Shown here: piece by piece, positions 7,824 to 18,320 of the stretch
Numbering within the stretch: position 1 is the first letter of the stretch
Layout: each line of letters begins with the position of its first letter
From: DASSJT01 sp963715025
GTDB lineage: Bacteria; Actinomycetota; Actinomycetes; Actinomycetales; Dermatophilaceae
Assembly: GCA_963715025.1 (NCBI GenBank)
Contig: CAVQQQ010000002.1
Span: 806,001-870,000, forward strand
Reading direction: 5' to 3'
Length of the DNA stretch: 64,000 nt
Translations under genes and position numbers: made by a program
Notes under the pieces: generated by a model
What the model saw: only the letters and a program-made list of their open reading frames with translations
What the model was told of the DNA's origin: nothing
Database searches by the model: none

Positions 7824-9284
7824 TCAGACCGCGAGTGGTCGGTCGGTCGGCTTGATCGGCCGCGGAAGCGACGAGGCCGCTCCAGTGAGGAAGGCGTCGA
7901 CCCCGTTGGCAGCCGCCCTGCCCTCCGCGATGGCCCACACGATCAGCGACTGGCCGCGGCCCGCGTCGCCAGCCACGAACACGCCGGGGACGCTGGACAT
8001 GTATGCCGCGTCGCGGACGATGTTGGACCGCGCGTCGCGCTCGACCCCGAGCTGCTCGACGACACCCTCGCCCTGCGGGCCGAGGAAGCCCATGGCCAGC
8101 AGCACCAGCTGGGCCGGCAGCTCACACTCGGTGCCCTCGATGGGCTCGAAGCCCTTCTCACCCGTCCGCACCTCGGTGACGCGGATCGCCCGCACCCTCC
8201 CCTCGGCGTCGCCGAGGATCTCGCTGGTGCTCACGGCATACAGGCGCTCACCGCCCTCCTCGTGCGCGGAAGCGATCCGGAAGATCATCGGGTACGTGGG
8301 CCACGGCTGCCCGGGCACGCGTTCCGGACCGGGCTGGGGGAGGATCTCCAGGCTGGTGACGGACGCGGCGCCTTGCCGGTGAGCCGTGCCGATGCAGTCG
8401 GCTCCGGTGTCGCCACCACCGATGACGATGACGTGCTTGCCCTCGGCCGTGACCTGTCCTTCCACCGACTCGCCCAGGGCCACCCGGTTGGCCGGCGGCA
8501 GGAAGTCCATGGCCTGCATGACACCGCCGAGCTCGCGCCCGGGTACGGGCAGGTCCCGTGGGACCGTCGCGCCGATGGCGAGGACGACGGCGTCGTAGCG
8601 GTCGCGCAGCTGGCGGCCCGTGACATCGCCACCGACGTTGACACCGCTGCGGAAGCGGGTGCCCTCGGCCTCCATCTGGGCGAGTCGGCGGTCGAGCACC
8701 GCCTTCTCCATCTTGAACTCCGGGATGCCATAGCGCAGGAGCCCGCCAGGCCTGTCGGCACGCTCGTAGACCGCGACCGTGTGGCCGGCGCGGGTGAGCT
8801 GTTGGGCTGCCGCGAGGCCGGCCGGGCCCGAGCCGACCACCGCCACCGTTTTGCCAGTGAGGCGCTCGGGGGGCTGCGGCTGCACGCCGCCCGAGGCCCA
8901 CGCGCGGTCGATGGTGGTCACCTCGACCTGCTTGATGGTCACGGCGGGCTGGTTGATGCCCAGGACGCAGGCGGTCTCGCACGGCGCTGGGCAGAGCCGG
9001 CCGGTGAACTCCGGGAAGTTGTTGGTGGCGTGCAGACGCTCGATGGCCTCACGCCAGTCACCTCGCCAGGCCAGGTCGTTCCACTCCGGGATCAGGTTGC
9101 CGAGGGGGCAGCCGGAGTGGCAGAACGGGATGCCACAGTCCATGCAGCGTCCCGCCTGGCGCTGCAGCTGGGCGACCTCCTGCTCCTCGTAAACCTCCTT
9201 CCAGTCGCGGATGCGCACCGGAATGGGGCGGCGCTGCGGCAGCTCGCGCTCGCGCGACTTCAAGAATCCCTGAGGGTCACCCAC
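7824..9284 (-). CDS. gltD: Glutamate synthase (NADPH) small subunit
   Basis: A 486-residue flavoprotein that passes electrons from NADPH through FAD and 4Fe-4S clusters to the large subunit. The N-terminal ferredoxin-like region has the cysteine pattern 'CMDCGIPFCHSGCP' followed by 'CPAPCETAC'. The FAD dinucleotide fold 'VAVVGSGPAGLAAAQQL' and the NADPH fold 'VIVIGGGDTGADC' follow, then 'GVFVAGDAGRGQSL'. The GTG at 9284 is chosen because GGAGG lies 6 nt upstream and the N-terminus 'GDPQGFL' is typical of the family. It overlaps the gltB stop by 8 nt, indicating translational coupling. Confidence 0.96.
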   Translation of the reverse strand: MGDPQGFLKSRERELPQRRPIPVRIRDWKEVYEEQEVAQLQRQAGRCMDCGIPFCHSGCPLGNLIPEWNDLAWRGDWREAIERLHATNNFPEFTGRLCPAPCETACVLGINQPAVTIKQVEVTTIDRAWASGGVQPQPPERLTGKTVAVVGSGPAGLAAAQQLTRAGHTVAVYERADRPGGLLRYGIPEFKMEKAVLDRRLAQMEAEGTRFRSGVNVGGDVTGRQLRDRYDAVVLAIGATVPRDLPVPGRELGGVMQAMDFLPPANRVALGESVEGQVTAEGKHVIVIGGGDTGADCIGTAHRQGAASVTSLEILPQPGPERVPGQPWPTYPMIFRIASAHEEGGERLYAVSTSEILGDAEGRVRAIRVTEVRTGEKGFEPIEGTECELPAQLVLLAMGFLGPQGEGVVEQLGVERDARSNIVRDAAYMSSVPGVFVAGDAGRGQSLIVWAIAEGRAAANGVDAFLTGAASSLPRPIKPTDRPLAV

Positions 9285-12200
9285 GAGAGGCCTCCATGAT
9301 CCGCTCCCACACCTCGGTGCCATTGAGGTCGAGTCCCTCGACCTCGGCGGCCGCCCGCACGTCGAGGACCCGCTGGTAGTCGCGAGGAAGGACCAGGGTG
9401 ATCCGCGTGCGCGCAGCCACCCAGTGGTCGAGGAGACCACGGGCCACGGTCGAGCCCGTCAGCTCCACGTGCCGATCGAGCAAGGCTCGGACGACCACCT
9501 CGTCCTGCTGCCGCAGCGGCGCGAGGTCGACCAGCTCGGAGTTGACTTGGCCCTCGACCAGATCGAGGACATAGGCCACTCCCCCGGACATGCCGGCAGC
9601 GAAGTTGCGACCGGTGGGGCCGAGCACGAGAACGGTGCCGCCGGTCATGTACTCGCAGCCGTGGTCGCCCACGCCCTCGACGACCGCCGTCGCGCCGGAG
9701 TTGCGCACGCAGAACCGCTCGCCGACCTTGCCCCGCAGGAAGAGCTCGCCGGTGGTGGCGCCGTAGCCGATGACGTTGCCCGCGATGACGTTCTGCTCGG
9801 CCTTCAGCGGCGCCTTGTCGTCGGGCCGGATCACGATCCGGCCGCCCGACAGGCCCTTGCCGACGTAGTCGTTGGCGTCGCCGACGAGGCGCAGCGTCAC
9901 TCCCCGGGGGACGAACGCACCGAAGGACTGGCCGGCCGATCCGATCAGCGTGAGGTCGATGGTGTCGTCGTCGAGGCCCAGGGGGTGGGCCTTGGTCACC
10001 TCATGGCCCAGCAGGGTGCCAACGGTGCGGTTGACGTTGCGCACCACGACCTGCCCGGTCACCGGCGTCCGGTCGTTGATGGCGGCCACCGCTATCGAGA
10101 TCAGCTGATGGTCGAGCGCCTTCTCGAGTCCGTGGTCCTGGCCGGTGGTGTTGCGGCGGGCCGAGCCGTCGGGGCTCTGCACCTCAGTGAGGATGGGGGT
10201 GAGGTCGAGCCCCGATGCCTTCCAGTGCACGATCGCCTTGGTCGTGTCGAGGGCCGACACCTGGCCGATGGCCTCCTCGATCGAGCGGAAGCCCAGCGCC
10301 GCGAGGTGCTCGCGCACCTCCTCGGCGATGTACTCGAAGAACGTCTCGACGAACTCGGGCCTGCCCGAGAAGCGCGTCCGCAGCTCGGGGCTCTGGGTGG
10401 CGACCCCGACCGGACAGGTGTCTAGGTGGCAGACCCGCATCATGATGCAGCCGCTCACAACCAGCGGCGCGGTCGCGAACCCGAACTCCTCCGCCCCGAG
10501 CAGGGCGGCGATCACGACGTCGCGGCCAGTCTTCAGCTGCCCGTCGACCTGGACGACGATCCGGTCACGAAGGCCGTTGAGCACCAGCGTCTGCTGGGTC
10601 TCGGCCAGCCCCAGCTCCCAGGGTCCCCCGGCGTGCTTGAGGGAGGTCAGGGGGGAGGCGCCGGTGCCGCCGTCGTGCCCCGAGATGAGCACCACGTCGG
10701 AGTGTGCCTTGCTGACCCCCGCGGCGACGGTGCCCACGCCGATCTCGCTGACCAGCTTGACGTGGATCCGAGCCTCGGGATTGGCGTTCTTGAGGTCGTG
10801 GATGAGCTGCGCGAGGTCCTCGATCGAGTAGATGTCGTGGTGGGGCGGCGGGCTGATCAGGCCCACTCCTGGTGTCGAGTGACGAGTCTTGGCCACCCAC
10901 GGGTAGACCTTGTGGCCCGGAAGCTGGCCGCCCTCCCCCGGCTTGGCCCCTTGGGCCATCTTGATCTGGAGGTCGTCTGCGTTGGTGAGGTAGGCCGAGG
11001 TGACGCCGAACCGGCCCGAGGCAACCTGCTTGATGGCCGACCGGCGCTCGGGGTCCATCAGCCGCTCGAAGTCCTCGCCGCCCTCTCCCGTGTTGGAGCG
11101 CCCGCCCAGCCGGTTCATGGCTACCGCGAGCGTCTCGTGGGCTTCCTGGCTGATCGATCCGTAGCTCATGGCACCGGTGTTGAAGCGCTTGACGATCTCG
11201 CTGACTGGCTCCACCTCGTCGATGGGCACCGGCTGGCGGGCACTCTTGCCGCCCAGCTCGAACAGACCGCGCAGGGTCATGAGCCGCTCGGACTGCTCGT
11301 CGACCCGCTGGGTGTACTGCTTGAAGACGTCGTAGCGGCGGGTCCGCGTCGAGTGCTGGAGGCGGAACACGGTCTCGGGGTCGAAAAGGTGGGGCTCTCC
11401 CTCCCGGCGCCACTGGTACTCGCCGCCGACCTCGAGCTTTCGGTGGGGCTGGCGCACCCCGTCCAGGGGGTACGCGGCAGCGTGGCGCGCCGCCGTCTCA
11501 GCCGCGATGACGTCCAGGCCCACGCCCCCGAGCTGGGTCACCGTGCCCGTGAAGTACTCGTCGACGAGCTCCTGGGAGAGCCCGATCGCCTCGAAGACCT
11601 GCGCGCCCCGATAGGAGGCGACGGTCGAGATGCCCATCTTGGACATCACCTTCAGGACGCCCTTGCCCAGCGCCTTGATGAGGTTCTTGACCGCCTTCTC
11701 GGAGGTGACCCCGGTGATTGCGCCGGACCGCACCAGGTCCTCGACCGACTCCATGGCCAGGTAGGGATTGACCACCGCGGCACCGTAGCCGATGAGCAGC
11801 GCGACGTGGTGCACCTCGCGCACGTCGCCGGCCTCGACGATGAGCCCCATCTGCGTGCGCGTCTTGCGGCGGATGAGGTGGTGGTGCACGGCCGAGGTCA
11901 GCAGGAGCGACGGGATCGGGGCGAGGTCACGGCCGGAGTCGCGGTCGGAGAGGACGACGAAGCGAGCACCAGCGTGGATGGCCTCGTCGACCTCGTCGAA
12001 GATCTCTTGCAGGCGAGCCCGCATGGCGGCCTCACCACCGGAGACGTCATAGAGACCTCGCACCACGAAAGTCGCGTAGCCGGGCAGGTCCCCGTCGGCG
12101 TTGATGTGGACGATCTTGGCCAGCTCGTCGTTGTCGATCACAGGGAACGGCAGAACCACTTGGCGGGCGTGTGACGGCGACGACGACAGCACGTTGCCCT

Positions 12201-13821
12201 CGGGGCCGATCATGCTCGCCAGCGAGGTCACCAGCTCCTCGCGGATGGCGTCGAGCGGCGGGTTCGTGACCTGGGCGAAGAGCTGGGTGAAGTAGTCGAA
12301 GATGAGGCGCGGCCGCTCGGAGAGGACCGCGATGGGCGTGTCAGTGCCCATCGACCCGAGGGCCTCACCGCCAGTGCGTGCCATGGGCGCCACCAGAATC
12401 CGCAGCTCTTCGTTGGTGTAGCCAAAGGTCTGCTGGCGCCTCGCGACCGATGCTGCGGTGTGGACGATGTGCTCGCGCTCGGGCAGGTCGTCGAGGTGGA
12501 GCAGCCCGGCGTGCATCCACTCCTCATAGGGGTGCTGGGCGGCGAGCTTCCCCTTGATCTCCTCGTCCTCGATGATCCGGCCGTGCTCGGTGTCCACGAG
12601 GAACATGCGGCCGGGCTGCAGCCGGCCCTTGCGGATGACGTGCTCCGGGGCGACGTCGAGAACCCCGGACTCGGAGGCGAGGACGACCAGGCCGTCGTCG
12701 GTGACCCAGAAGCGCCCCGGGCGCAGTCCGTTGCGGTCGAGCACCGCGCCGATCAGCGTGCCGTCGGTGAAGGTGATGCACGCGGGCCCGTCCCAGGGCT
12801 CCATGAACGTGGAGTGGAACTCGTAGAAGGCGCGTCGCGTCCGGTCCATCTCCTGGTTGTTCTCCCACGCCTCCGGGATCATCATCAGCACCGCGTGCGG
12901 AAGCGACCGCCCGCCGAGGTGGAGGAGCTCGAGGGCCTCATCGAAGGACGCCGAGTCGGAGGCCCCAGGTGTGCAGATGGGGAACAGCCGTTCGAGGTCG
13001 CCGGGGATGAGGTCGGTGACGATCTTGCTCTCGCGGGCCCGCATCCAGTTGCGGTTGCCCTTGACCGTGTTGATCTCCCCGTTGTGGGCGATGAGCCGAT
13101 AGGGGTGCGCCAGCGGCCACGACGGGAAGGTGTTGGTCGAGAAGCGCGAGTGCACGAGCGCGAGCTTGGTGGCAAAGCGGGGGTCGGAGAGATCGGGGAA
13201 GAACGGCTCCAGCTGGCCGGTGGTCAGCATTCCCTTGTAGACGATCGTGCGACAGGACAGCGACGCGAAGTAGACCTCGGTCTCGCGCTCCGCCCGCTTG
13301 CGCAGGCAGAAGGCCAGCCGGTCGAGCCCGACGCCGACCAGGCGCCCAGCCGAAGCCGCCACGAACAGCTGGGTGAAGTGGGGCATGCAGGCCTGCGCTG
13401 CCTCCCCCACGAGGTCGGCACCGACGGGGACCTCGCGCCAGCCCAGGACGCGGAGGCCCTCCTCGGCCGCGATGGCCTCGATGCTCGCGCGGACCTCGGC
13501 GCGCGCCTGCTCGTCGGTGGGCAGGAAAGCCGTTCCCACGGCATACGCGCCTGCCACTGGCAGCTCGAAGTCGACCGCTGACCGGAGGAAAGCATCCGGG
13601 ATCTGGGTCAGAATCCCCGCGCCGTCGCCTACCGTCGGGTCGGCGCCGGTGGCACCGCGGTGCTCCAAGTTGCGCAGGGCGTTGAGCGCGTGGTCGACGA
13701 TGTCGTGTCCTGCGCTGCCTCGCATCGTGGCGATGAGGGCCACACCACAGGCGTCGTGCTCGAACTCCCGGCGGTAGAGGCCGGTGTCGGCCGGCTGGGC
13801 GGAGAAGCGCGCTGAGGACAC
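9277..13821 (-). CDS. gltB: Glutamate synthase large subunit
   Basis: A 1,514-residue enzyme making two glutamates from glutamine and 2-oxoglutarate. Domains: class II glutamine amidotransferase (about 20-430) with the catalytic Cys in 'FEHDACGVALIA', a central domain, the FMN and 3Fe-4S synthase domain ('KPGEGGQLPG', 'SGHDGGTGASP', Cys cluster 'CIMMRVCHLDTCPVG'), and the C-terminal beta-helix GXGXG domain (about 1,240-1,490). In characterised enzymes a propeptide is removed to expose the Cys. GTG at 13821 is preferred; an in-frame GTG at 13863 would add 14 residues. It heads the gltB-gltD operon. Confidence 0.96.
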   Translation of the reverse strand: MSSARFSAQPADTGLYRREFEHDACGVALIATMRGSAGHDIVDHALNALRNLEHRGATGADPTVGDGAGILTQIPDAFLRSAVDFELPVAGAYAVGTAFLPTDEQARAEVRASIEAIAAEEGLRVLGWREVPVGADLVGEAAQACMPHFTQLFVAASAGRLVGVGLDRLAFCLRKRAERETEVYFASLSCRTIVYKGMLTTGQLEPFFPDLSDPRFATKLALVHSRFSTNTFPSWPLAHPYRLIAHNGEINTVKGNRNWMRARESKIVTDLIPGDLERLFPICTPGASDSASFDEALELLHLGGRSLPHAVLMMIPEAWENNQEMDRTRRAFYEFHSTFMEPWDGPACITFTDGTLIGAVLDRNGLRPGRFWVTDDGLVVLASESGVLDVAPEHVIRKGRLQPGRMFLVDTEHGRIIEDEEIKGKLAAQHPYEEWMHAGLLHLDDLPEREHIVHTAASVARRQQTFGYTNEELRILVAPMARTGGEALGSMGTDTPIAVLSERPRLIFDYFTQLFAQVTNPPLDAIREELVTSLASMIGPEGNVLSSSPSHARQVVLPFPVIDNDELAKIVHINADGDLPGYATFVVRGLYDVSGGEAAMRARLQEIFDEVDEAIHAGARFVVLSDRDSGRDLAPIPSLLLTSAVHHHLIRRKTRTQMGLIVEAGDVREVHHVALLIGYGAAVVNPYLAMESVEDLVRSGAITGVTSEKAVKNLIKALGKGVLKVMSKMGISTVASYRGAQVFEAIGLSQELVDEYFTGTVTQLGGVGLDVIAAETAARHAAAYPLDGVRQPHRKLEVGGEYQWRREGEPHLFDPETVFRLQHSTRTRRYDVFKQYTQRVDEQSERLMTLRGLFELGGKSARQPVPIDEVEPVSEIVKRFNTGAMSYGSISQEAHETLAVAMNRLGGRSNTGEGGEDFERLMDPERRSAIKQVASGRFGVTSAYLTNADDLQIKMAQGAKPGEGGQLPGHKVYPWVAKTRHSTPGVGLISPPPHHDIYSIEDLAQLIHDLKNANPEARIHVKLVSEIGVGTVAAGVSKAHSDVVLISGHDGGTGASPLTSLKHAGGPWELGLAETQQTLVLNGLRDRIVVQVDGQLKTGRDVVIAALLGAEEFGFATAPLVVSGCIMMRVCHLDTCPVGVATQSPELRTRFSGRPEFVETFFEYIAEEVREHLAALGFRSIEEAIGQVSALDTTKAIVHWKASGLDLTPILTEVQSPDGSARRNTTGQDHGLEKALDHQLISIAVAAINDRTPVTGQVVVRNVNRTVGTLLGHEVTKAHPLGLDDDTIDLTLIGSAGQSFGAFVPRGVTLRLVGDANDYVGKGLSGGRIVIRPDDKAPLKAEQNVIAGNVIGYGATTGELFLRGKVGERFCVRNSGATAVVEGVGDHGCEYMTGGTVLVLGPTGRNFAAGMSGGVAYVLDLVEGQVNSELVDLAPLRQQDEVVVRALLDRHVELTGSTVARGLLDHWVAARTRITLVLPRDYQRVLDVRAAAEVEGLDLNGTEVWERIMEASRG

Positions 13822-13928
13822 TGGTTGATCACCGTCCTTGACTGAGGTGGGGCGCGCGAGCACGCCGGACGAAACGCGACAAAGTGCGCACAGAAAAGGG
13901 CGTGGACGGCGCTGGCCACGGTCGAATC

Positions 13929-13934
13929 AGGATA
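13929..13934 (-). promoter_or_regulatory. Candidate -10 box for gltBD
   Basis: TATCCT on the minus strand, about 110 nt before the gltB start. No clear -35 partner. The 148-bp gap between lgt and gltB holds nothing else convincing. Confidence 0.3.
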
Positions 13935-13969
13935 GCCGAGGCGATTTCTGTCCTACATTCTGGAAGGAC

Positions 13970-14962
13970 TTATTTCGAATCCTGAGATGTGTCGAGGGCC
14001 ACACGATCGGTCTGGGCCGCCCCACCGGCCCCCGGCGGCGCCCCACCGGCCCCCGGCGGCTCGGCCCCGGGTGCCCCCTCCGGTGCCGTCGATGGCTCCG
14101 CCTCCGCGGCCCGCGGCTCCTCTCCCATGGCGGGCGGTTCCTGTCCCGCCCTGCGACCGGCCCAGACGAAGAGGACGAGGCCGCCCACGAACACGATGAC
14201 CGAGGTCCAGACGTTGAGCCGCAGGCCGAGGATCCGGTTGGCTTCGTCGGTGCGCATGAACTCGAAGACCACCCGCCCGACGCAGTAGGAGCTCATGTAG
14301 AGGGCGAACACCTGGCCGCGTGCGAGGGAGACCCGCCGATCGAGCAGGACGAGGCCGAGGGCCACCAGGAGGCACCAGATGGACTCGTACAGGAAGGTCG
14401 GGTGGAAGGTGCCGAGCACCACCGGGTTGCCTGCGGCGTCGGTGACCGCCCGCCCGGCGGCCTGGTCCCACTGGTGGATCGTCAGCCCCCACGGCAGGTC
14501 GGTGCGGCCGCCATAGAGCTCGTTGTTGAACCAGTTCCCCCAGCGACCCAGGGCCTGGGCGACCAGGACGCCGGGGGCCGCCGCATCGGCGAAGTCGAGG
14601 AACGACACGCCCTGCCTGCGGCAGCCGATCCAGGCCCCGAGCGCCCCGAGAGCGATGGCGCCCCAGATGCCGAGGCCGCCCTGCCAGATGTACAGCGCCC
14701 GGATCGGGTGGCCGCCTTCGCCGAAGTACGCCTGGGGCGAGGTGATGACGTGGTAGATGCGGCCGCCGAGGATTCCCAGCGGCACGGCATACAGCGCGAT
14801 GTCCAGCGCCTGCCCGGGCTTTCCGCCTCGGTCCTCCAGCCGCCGCTGCGCGATCCACACCGCCAGTACGATGCCCGCCAGGATGCACAGGGCGTAGGCC
14901 CGCAGTGGGAGCGGGCCGAGGTGGATGAGCCCGACGGTCGGACTGGGAATCGTGCTGGTCAC
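13970..14962 (-). CDS. lgt: Prolipoprotein diacylglyceryl transferase
   Basis: A 330-residue membrane enzyme that moves diacylglycerol from phosphatidylglycerol to the lipobox cysteine of prelipoproteins. About seven membrane spans are visible; the catalytic signature 'ALGRWGNWFNNELYGG' matches the Lgt motif, and 'GGRIYHVIT' supplies the essential His region. The last 60 residues are an Ala/Pro/Gly/Glu-rich tail beyond the usual end, containing a tandem 'PGAGGAP' repeat encoded by a near-perfect DNA duplication at about 14021-14060. The GTG start overlaps the upstream DsbA-like stop by 4 nt, so it belongs to the trpC-trpB-trpA-mauE-dsbA-lgt run. Confidence 0.94.
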   Translation of the reverse strand: MTSTIPSPTVGLIHLGPLPLRAYALCILAGIVLAVWIAQRRLEDRGGKPGQALDIALYAVPLGILGGRIYHVITSPQAYFGEGGHPIRALYIWQGGLGIWGAIALGALGAWIGCRRQGVSFLDFADAAAPGVLVAQALGRWGNWFNNELYGGRTDLPWGLTIHQWDQAAGRAVTDAAGNPVVLGTFHPTFLYESIWCLLVALGLVLLDRRVSLARGQVFALYMSSYCVGRVVFEFMRTDEANRILGLRLNVWTSVIVFVGGLVLFVWAGRRAGQEPPAMGEEPRAAEAEPSTAPEGAPGAEPPGAGGAPPGAGGAAQTDRVALDTSQDSK

Positions 14963-15714
14963 TTGGTCGCGGCCTTGACAGCGCTGGCGAGGGTGGCCGG
15001 GCTGAGCGAGGCCGTGTCGAGGGTGGTGCCGTTGAGCTTGAGCGTCGGCGTCCCCGTGATGCCGTCGCGGCCGGACTGCTCCTGGACCGAGACGACGTAC
15101 TGGTTGTGGGCCCGGTCGCTGTAGCACGTCTGCCAGGTCGTGAGCCGGTCGCCGCTCAGCCCGGCCTGCTTGGCGAAGGAGACGAGCTGGTCGTCGGTGT
15201 AGCCGGTCCCCTCTTGCTGCGGCTGACCGGCGAAGACCGCGTCGTGGTAGGCCTGGAAAACACCGGCGTCGGCGGCACAGGCAGCGGCGTTGGCTGACCG
15301 GACCGAGCTGTCGTTGCCCAGGTTGGCGTCCAGGAACGACAGCACGTGGTAGACGAGCTTCACCTGGCCGCTGGAGCCCAGCTCGCGAATATCCGACCCC
15401 ATGGACTTCTCCAGCATCCCGCAGGCCGGGCACTGGAAGTCCTCGTAGACGTCGAGTGTGGGTGCGCCCGAGACGAGGGTGACACCTGAGTTCGCGACGA
15501 TCCCGGCCCCCATGCCTGAGGCGCCGGTGGGAACGGCGGAGCCACCAGAGCTGGCCTGCTTCTCCTTCGACCCACTGCTGATCAGGACAGCGGCCACCAC
15601 CGCGACGATCGCAAGCACAGCCACGACGGTCGCGACCACGATCTTGTTAGGCCCGCCACGGGGTTTCGCGGCGGCCTGGATCTTCGCGGCGCGGGCGGTC
15701 CGGTTCTGGGGCAT
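14959..15714 (-). CDS. DsbA-like membrane-anchored thiol oxidoreductase
   Basis: A 251-residue protein: a short basic cytoplasmic N-terminus, one membrane anchor (about residues 24-46), a Ser/Gly linker, then a thioredoxin-fold DsbA domain facing outside. The redox centre is 'YEDFQCPACGML' (CPAC), and the cis-Pro loop is 'ITGTPTLKLNG'. Two further cysteines in 'ANAAACAADAG' and 'TTWQTCYSD' may form a second disulfide. AGAGGA lies 8 nt before the ATG. It overlaps lgt by 4 nt and lies below a MauE/DoxX protein, its likely electron partner. Role in exported-protein disulfide formation is inferred from family and context. Confidence 0.85.
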   Translation of the reverse strand: MPQNRTARAAKIQAAAKPRGGPNKIVVATVVAVLAIVAVVAAVLISSGSKEKQASSGGSAVPTGASGMGAGIVANSGVTLVSGAPTLDVYEDFQCPACGMLEKSMGSDIRELGSSGQVKLVYHVLSFLDANLGNDSSVRSANAAACAADAGVFQAYHDAVFAGQPQQEGTGYTDDQLVSFAKQAGLSGDRLTTWQTCYSDRAHNQYVVSVQEQSGRDGITGTPTLKLNGTTLDTASLSPATLASAVKAATK

Positions 15715-15799
15715 CGGTGCGTCCTCTTGTCGGTGGGATGGTGAACGTCGTTCCTCGCTGGGTGGGATGACGAGGGTATGCCGGGTGGCTGAGCGGCGC

Positions 15800-16291
15800 C
15801 TAGGAGAACCACCGGCGGTCGAGGCTCCACAGGGTGGCGGGGCGGGCCACCAGCCAGACGGCACAGGCAAGCAGGCCGCTGTCGCGCAGCAGCTCGCGGA
15901 CGTAGCGGGTGCTGCCGGCTGACACGGTCCCGCCCTGGCCGAAGCAGCCGCAGTCGATGCTCAGGCCACGGGCCCAGACCGACACGATCCCGGCCATGAA
16001 CACCACGAGGAGGACGGCGCCGACAACCGCGCTCGGGCGCGTGAACAGGCCGAGGACCAGCAGGGTTCCCAGGACGACCTCCAGAACCGGCAGCGCGTAC
16101 CCGACGTAGGCGGCCACGTCGAACGGCAGGATCTGGTACGCCTGCACGGCGCGGGCCGACACTGCCGGGTGACCGACCTTGAGCCCTCCGGCGACCAGGA
16201 AGACACCGCCCAAGAGCAGGCGCGCGGCCAGCCCGATGCCGTCCCGGATCCGGGCCGGGTCTAACGTCGTGGCGCTGCCGACCGCGGCCAT
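15800..16291 (-). CDS. MauE/DoxX-family redox-associated membrane protein
   Basis: A 163-residue, four-helix membrane protein ('RLLLGGVFLVAGGLKVGHP', 'VLEVVLGTLLVLGLF', 'VVGAVLLVVFMAGIVSVWARG', 'GLLACAVWLVARP'). The motif 'SIDCGCFG' with two cysteines is diagnostic of the MauE branch, thought to pass reducing or oxidising equivalents across the membrane. The ATG lies 2 nt after the trpA stop with GAGGGG inside the trpA end as ribosome binding site. Neighbouring a DsbA-like protein, it probably recycles or supplies it; this is an inference. Confidence 0.82.
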   Translation of the reverse strand: MAAVGSATTLDPARIRDGIGLAARLLLGGVFLVAGGLKVGHPAVSARAVQAYQILPFDVAAYVGYALPVLEVVLGTLLVLGLFTRPSAVVGAVLLVVFMAGIVSVWARGLSIDCGCFGQGGTVSAGSTRYVRELLRDSGLLACAVWLVARPATLWSLDRRWFS

Positions 16292-16293
16292 CG

Positions 16294-17102
16294 CTATCGC
16301 CCCTCGCGGACGCCGGCCGCGAGCGCGGTGGCCAGGGCGCCGAGCGCGGTCAGGCTCTCGTCGGGGTCGGGGCCACTGAGGGTCTTGACGAGCGCGGACC
16401 CGACGATGACCCCGTCGGCGAACCCGGCGACCTGCGCCGCCTGCTCGCGGGAGGAGACGCCCAGGCCCACGCAGATGGGCAGGCTCGTCACGGCGCGCGC
16501 TCGGGTGACCAACCGCTGGGCCGAGTCCCCCACCGTGGCCCTGGCACCCGTGACGCCCATGGTGGAGGCGGCGTAGACGAATCCCCGGCACTGAGAGGTG
16601 ACCCAGGCCAGCCGCTCGTCAGTGGAGCTCGGAGCGACGAGGAACGCGCGGTCGAGCCCCAGTGCGTCGCTGACGGCGATCCACTCGGCTGCCTCGTCGG
16701 GGATCAGGTCAGGGGTGATGAGGCCAGCGCCACCGCCGTCCGCGAGGCGCTCGGCGAACGCACGCACCCCGCGGTGCAGGACGAGGTTCCAGTAGGTCAT
16801 CACCATGGGCGGCGCACCCGCCTCGCGCACCGCAGCCGTGGCGGTGAAGACATCGTCGACCCGCACGCCTCGCTCGAGGGCGGTCGAGGCGGCGTGCTGG
16901 ATGACCGCGCCGTCCATGAGCGGATCGGTGTAGGGGATGCCGACCTCCACGATGTCGACGCCCGACTCCACCAGGACCCGCATCGCCGCCACCGACGTCG
17001 TGACATCGGGAAAGCCCACCGGCAGGTACCCGATCAGGGCGGCGCGGCCCTCCTCACGGCACTGTTGCAGCACTTCGCCGGTGCCGATGCTGAGCGCGGT
17101 CG

Positions 17103-17106
<4 letters not shown>
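16294..17106 (-). CDS. trpA: Tryptophan synthase alpha chain
   Basis: A 270-residue TIM barrel cleaving indole-3-glycerol phosphate to indole and glyceraldehyde 3-phosphate, the indole being channelled to TrpB. The catalytic Glu and Asp are in 'DIVEVGIPYTDPLMDG'; 'LITPDLIPDEAAEW' and the phosphate loop 'VGLGVSSREQA' follow. Two consecutive GTG codons (17109, 17106) are possible starts; 17106 gives the GTGA overlap with the trpB stop seen throughout this region and sits better behind the GGAAGGGGG ribosome binding site. Cotranscribed with trpC and trpB. Confidence 0.95.

Positions 17107-18316
<1,210 letters not shown>

Positions 18317-18320
<4 letters not shown>

Noticed and set aside
13935..13969. 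GTCCT/AGGAC hairpin with TTATTT after lgt
   Set aside because: The T-rich side lies on the plus strand, where no gene is transcribed, and the stem is only 5 bp.
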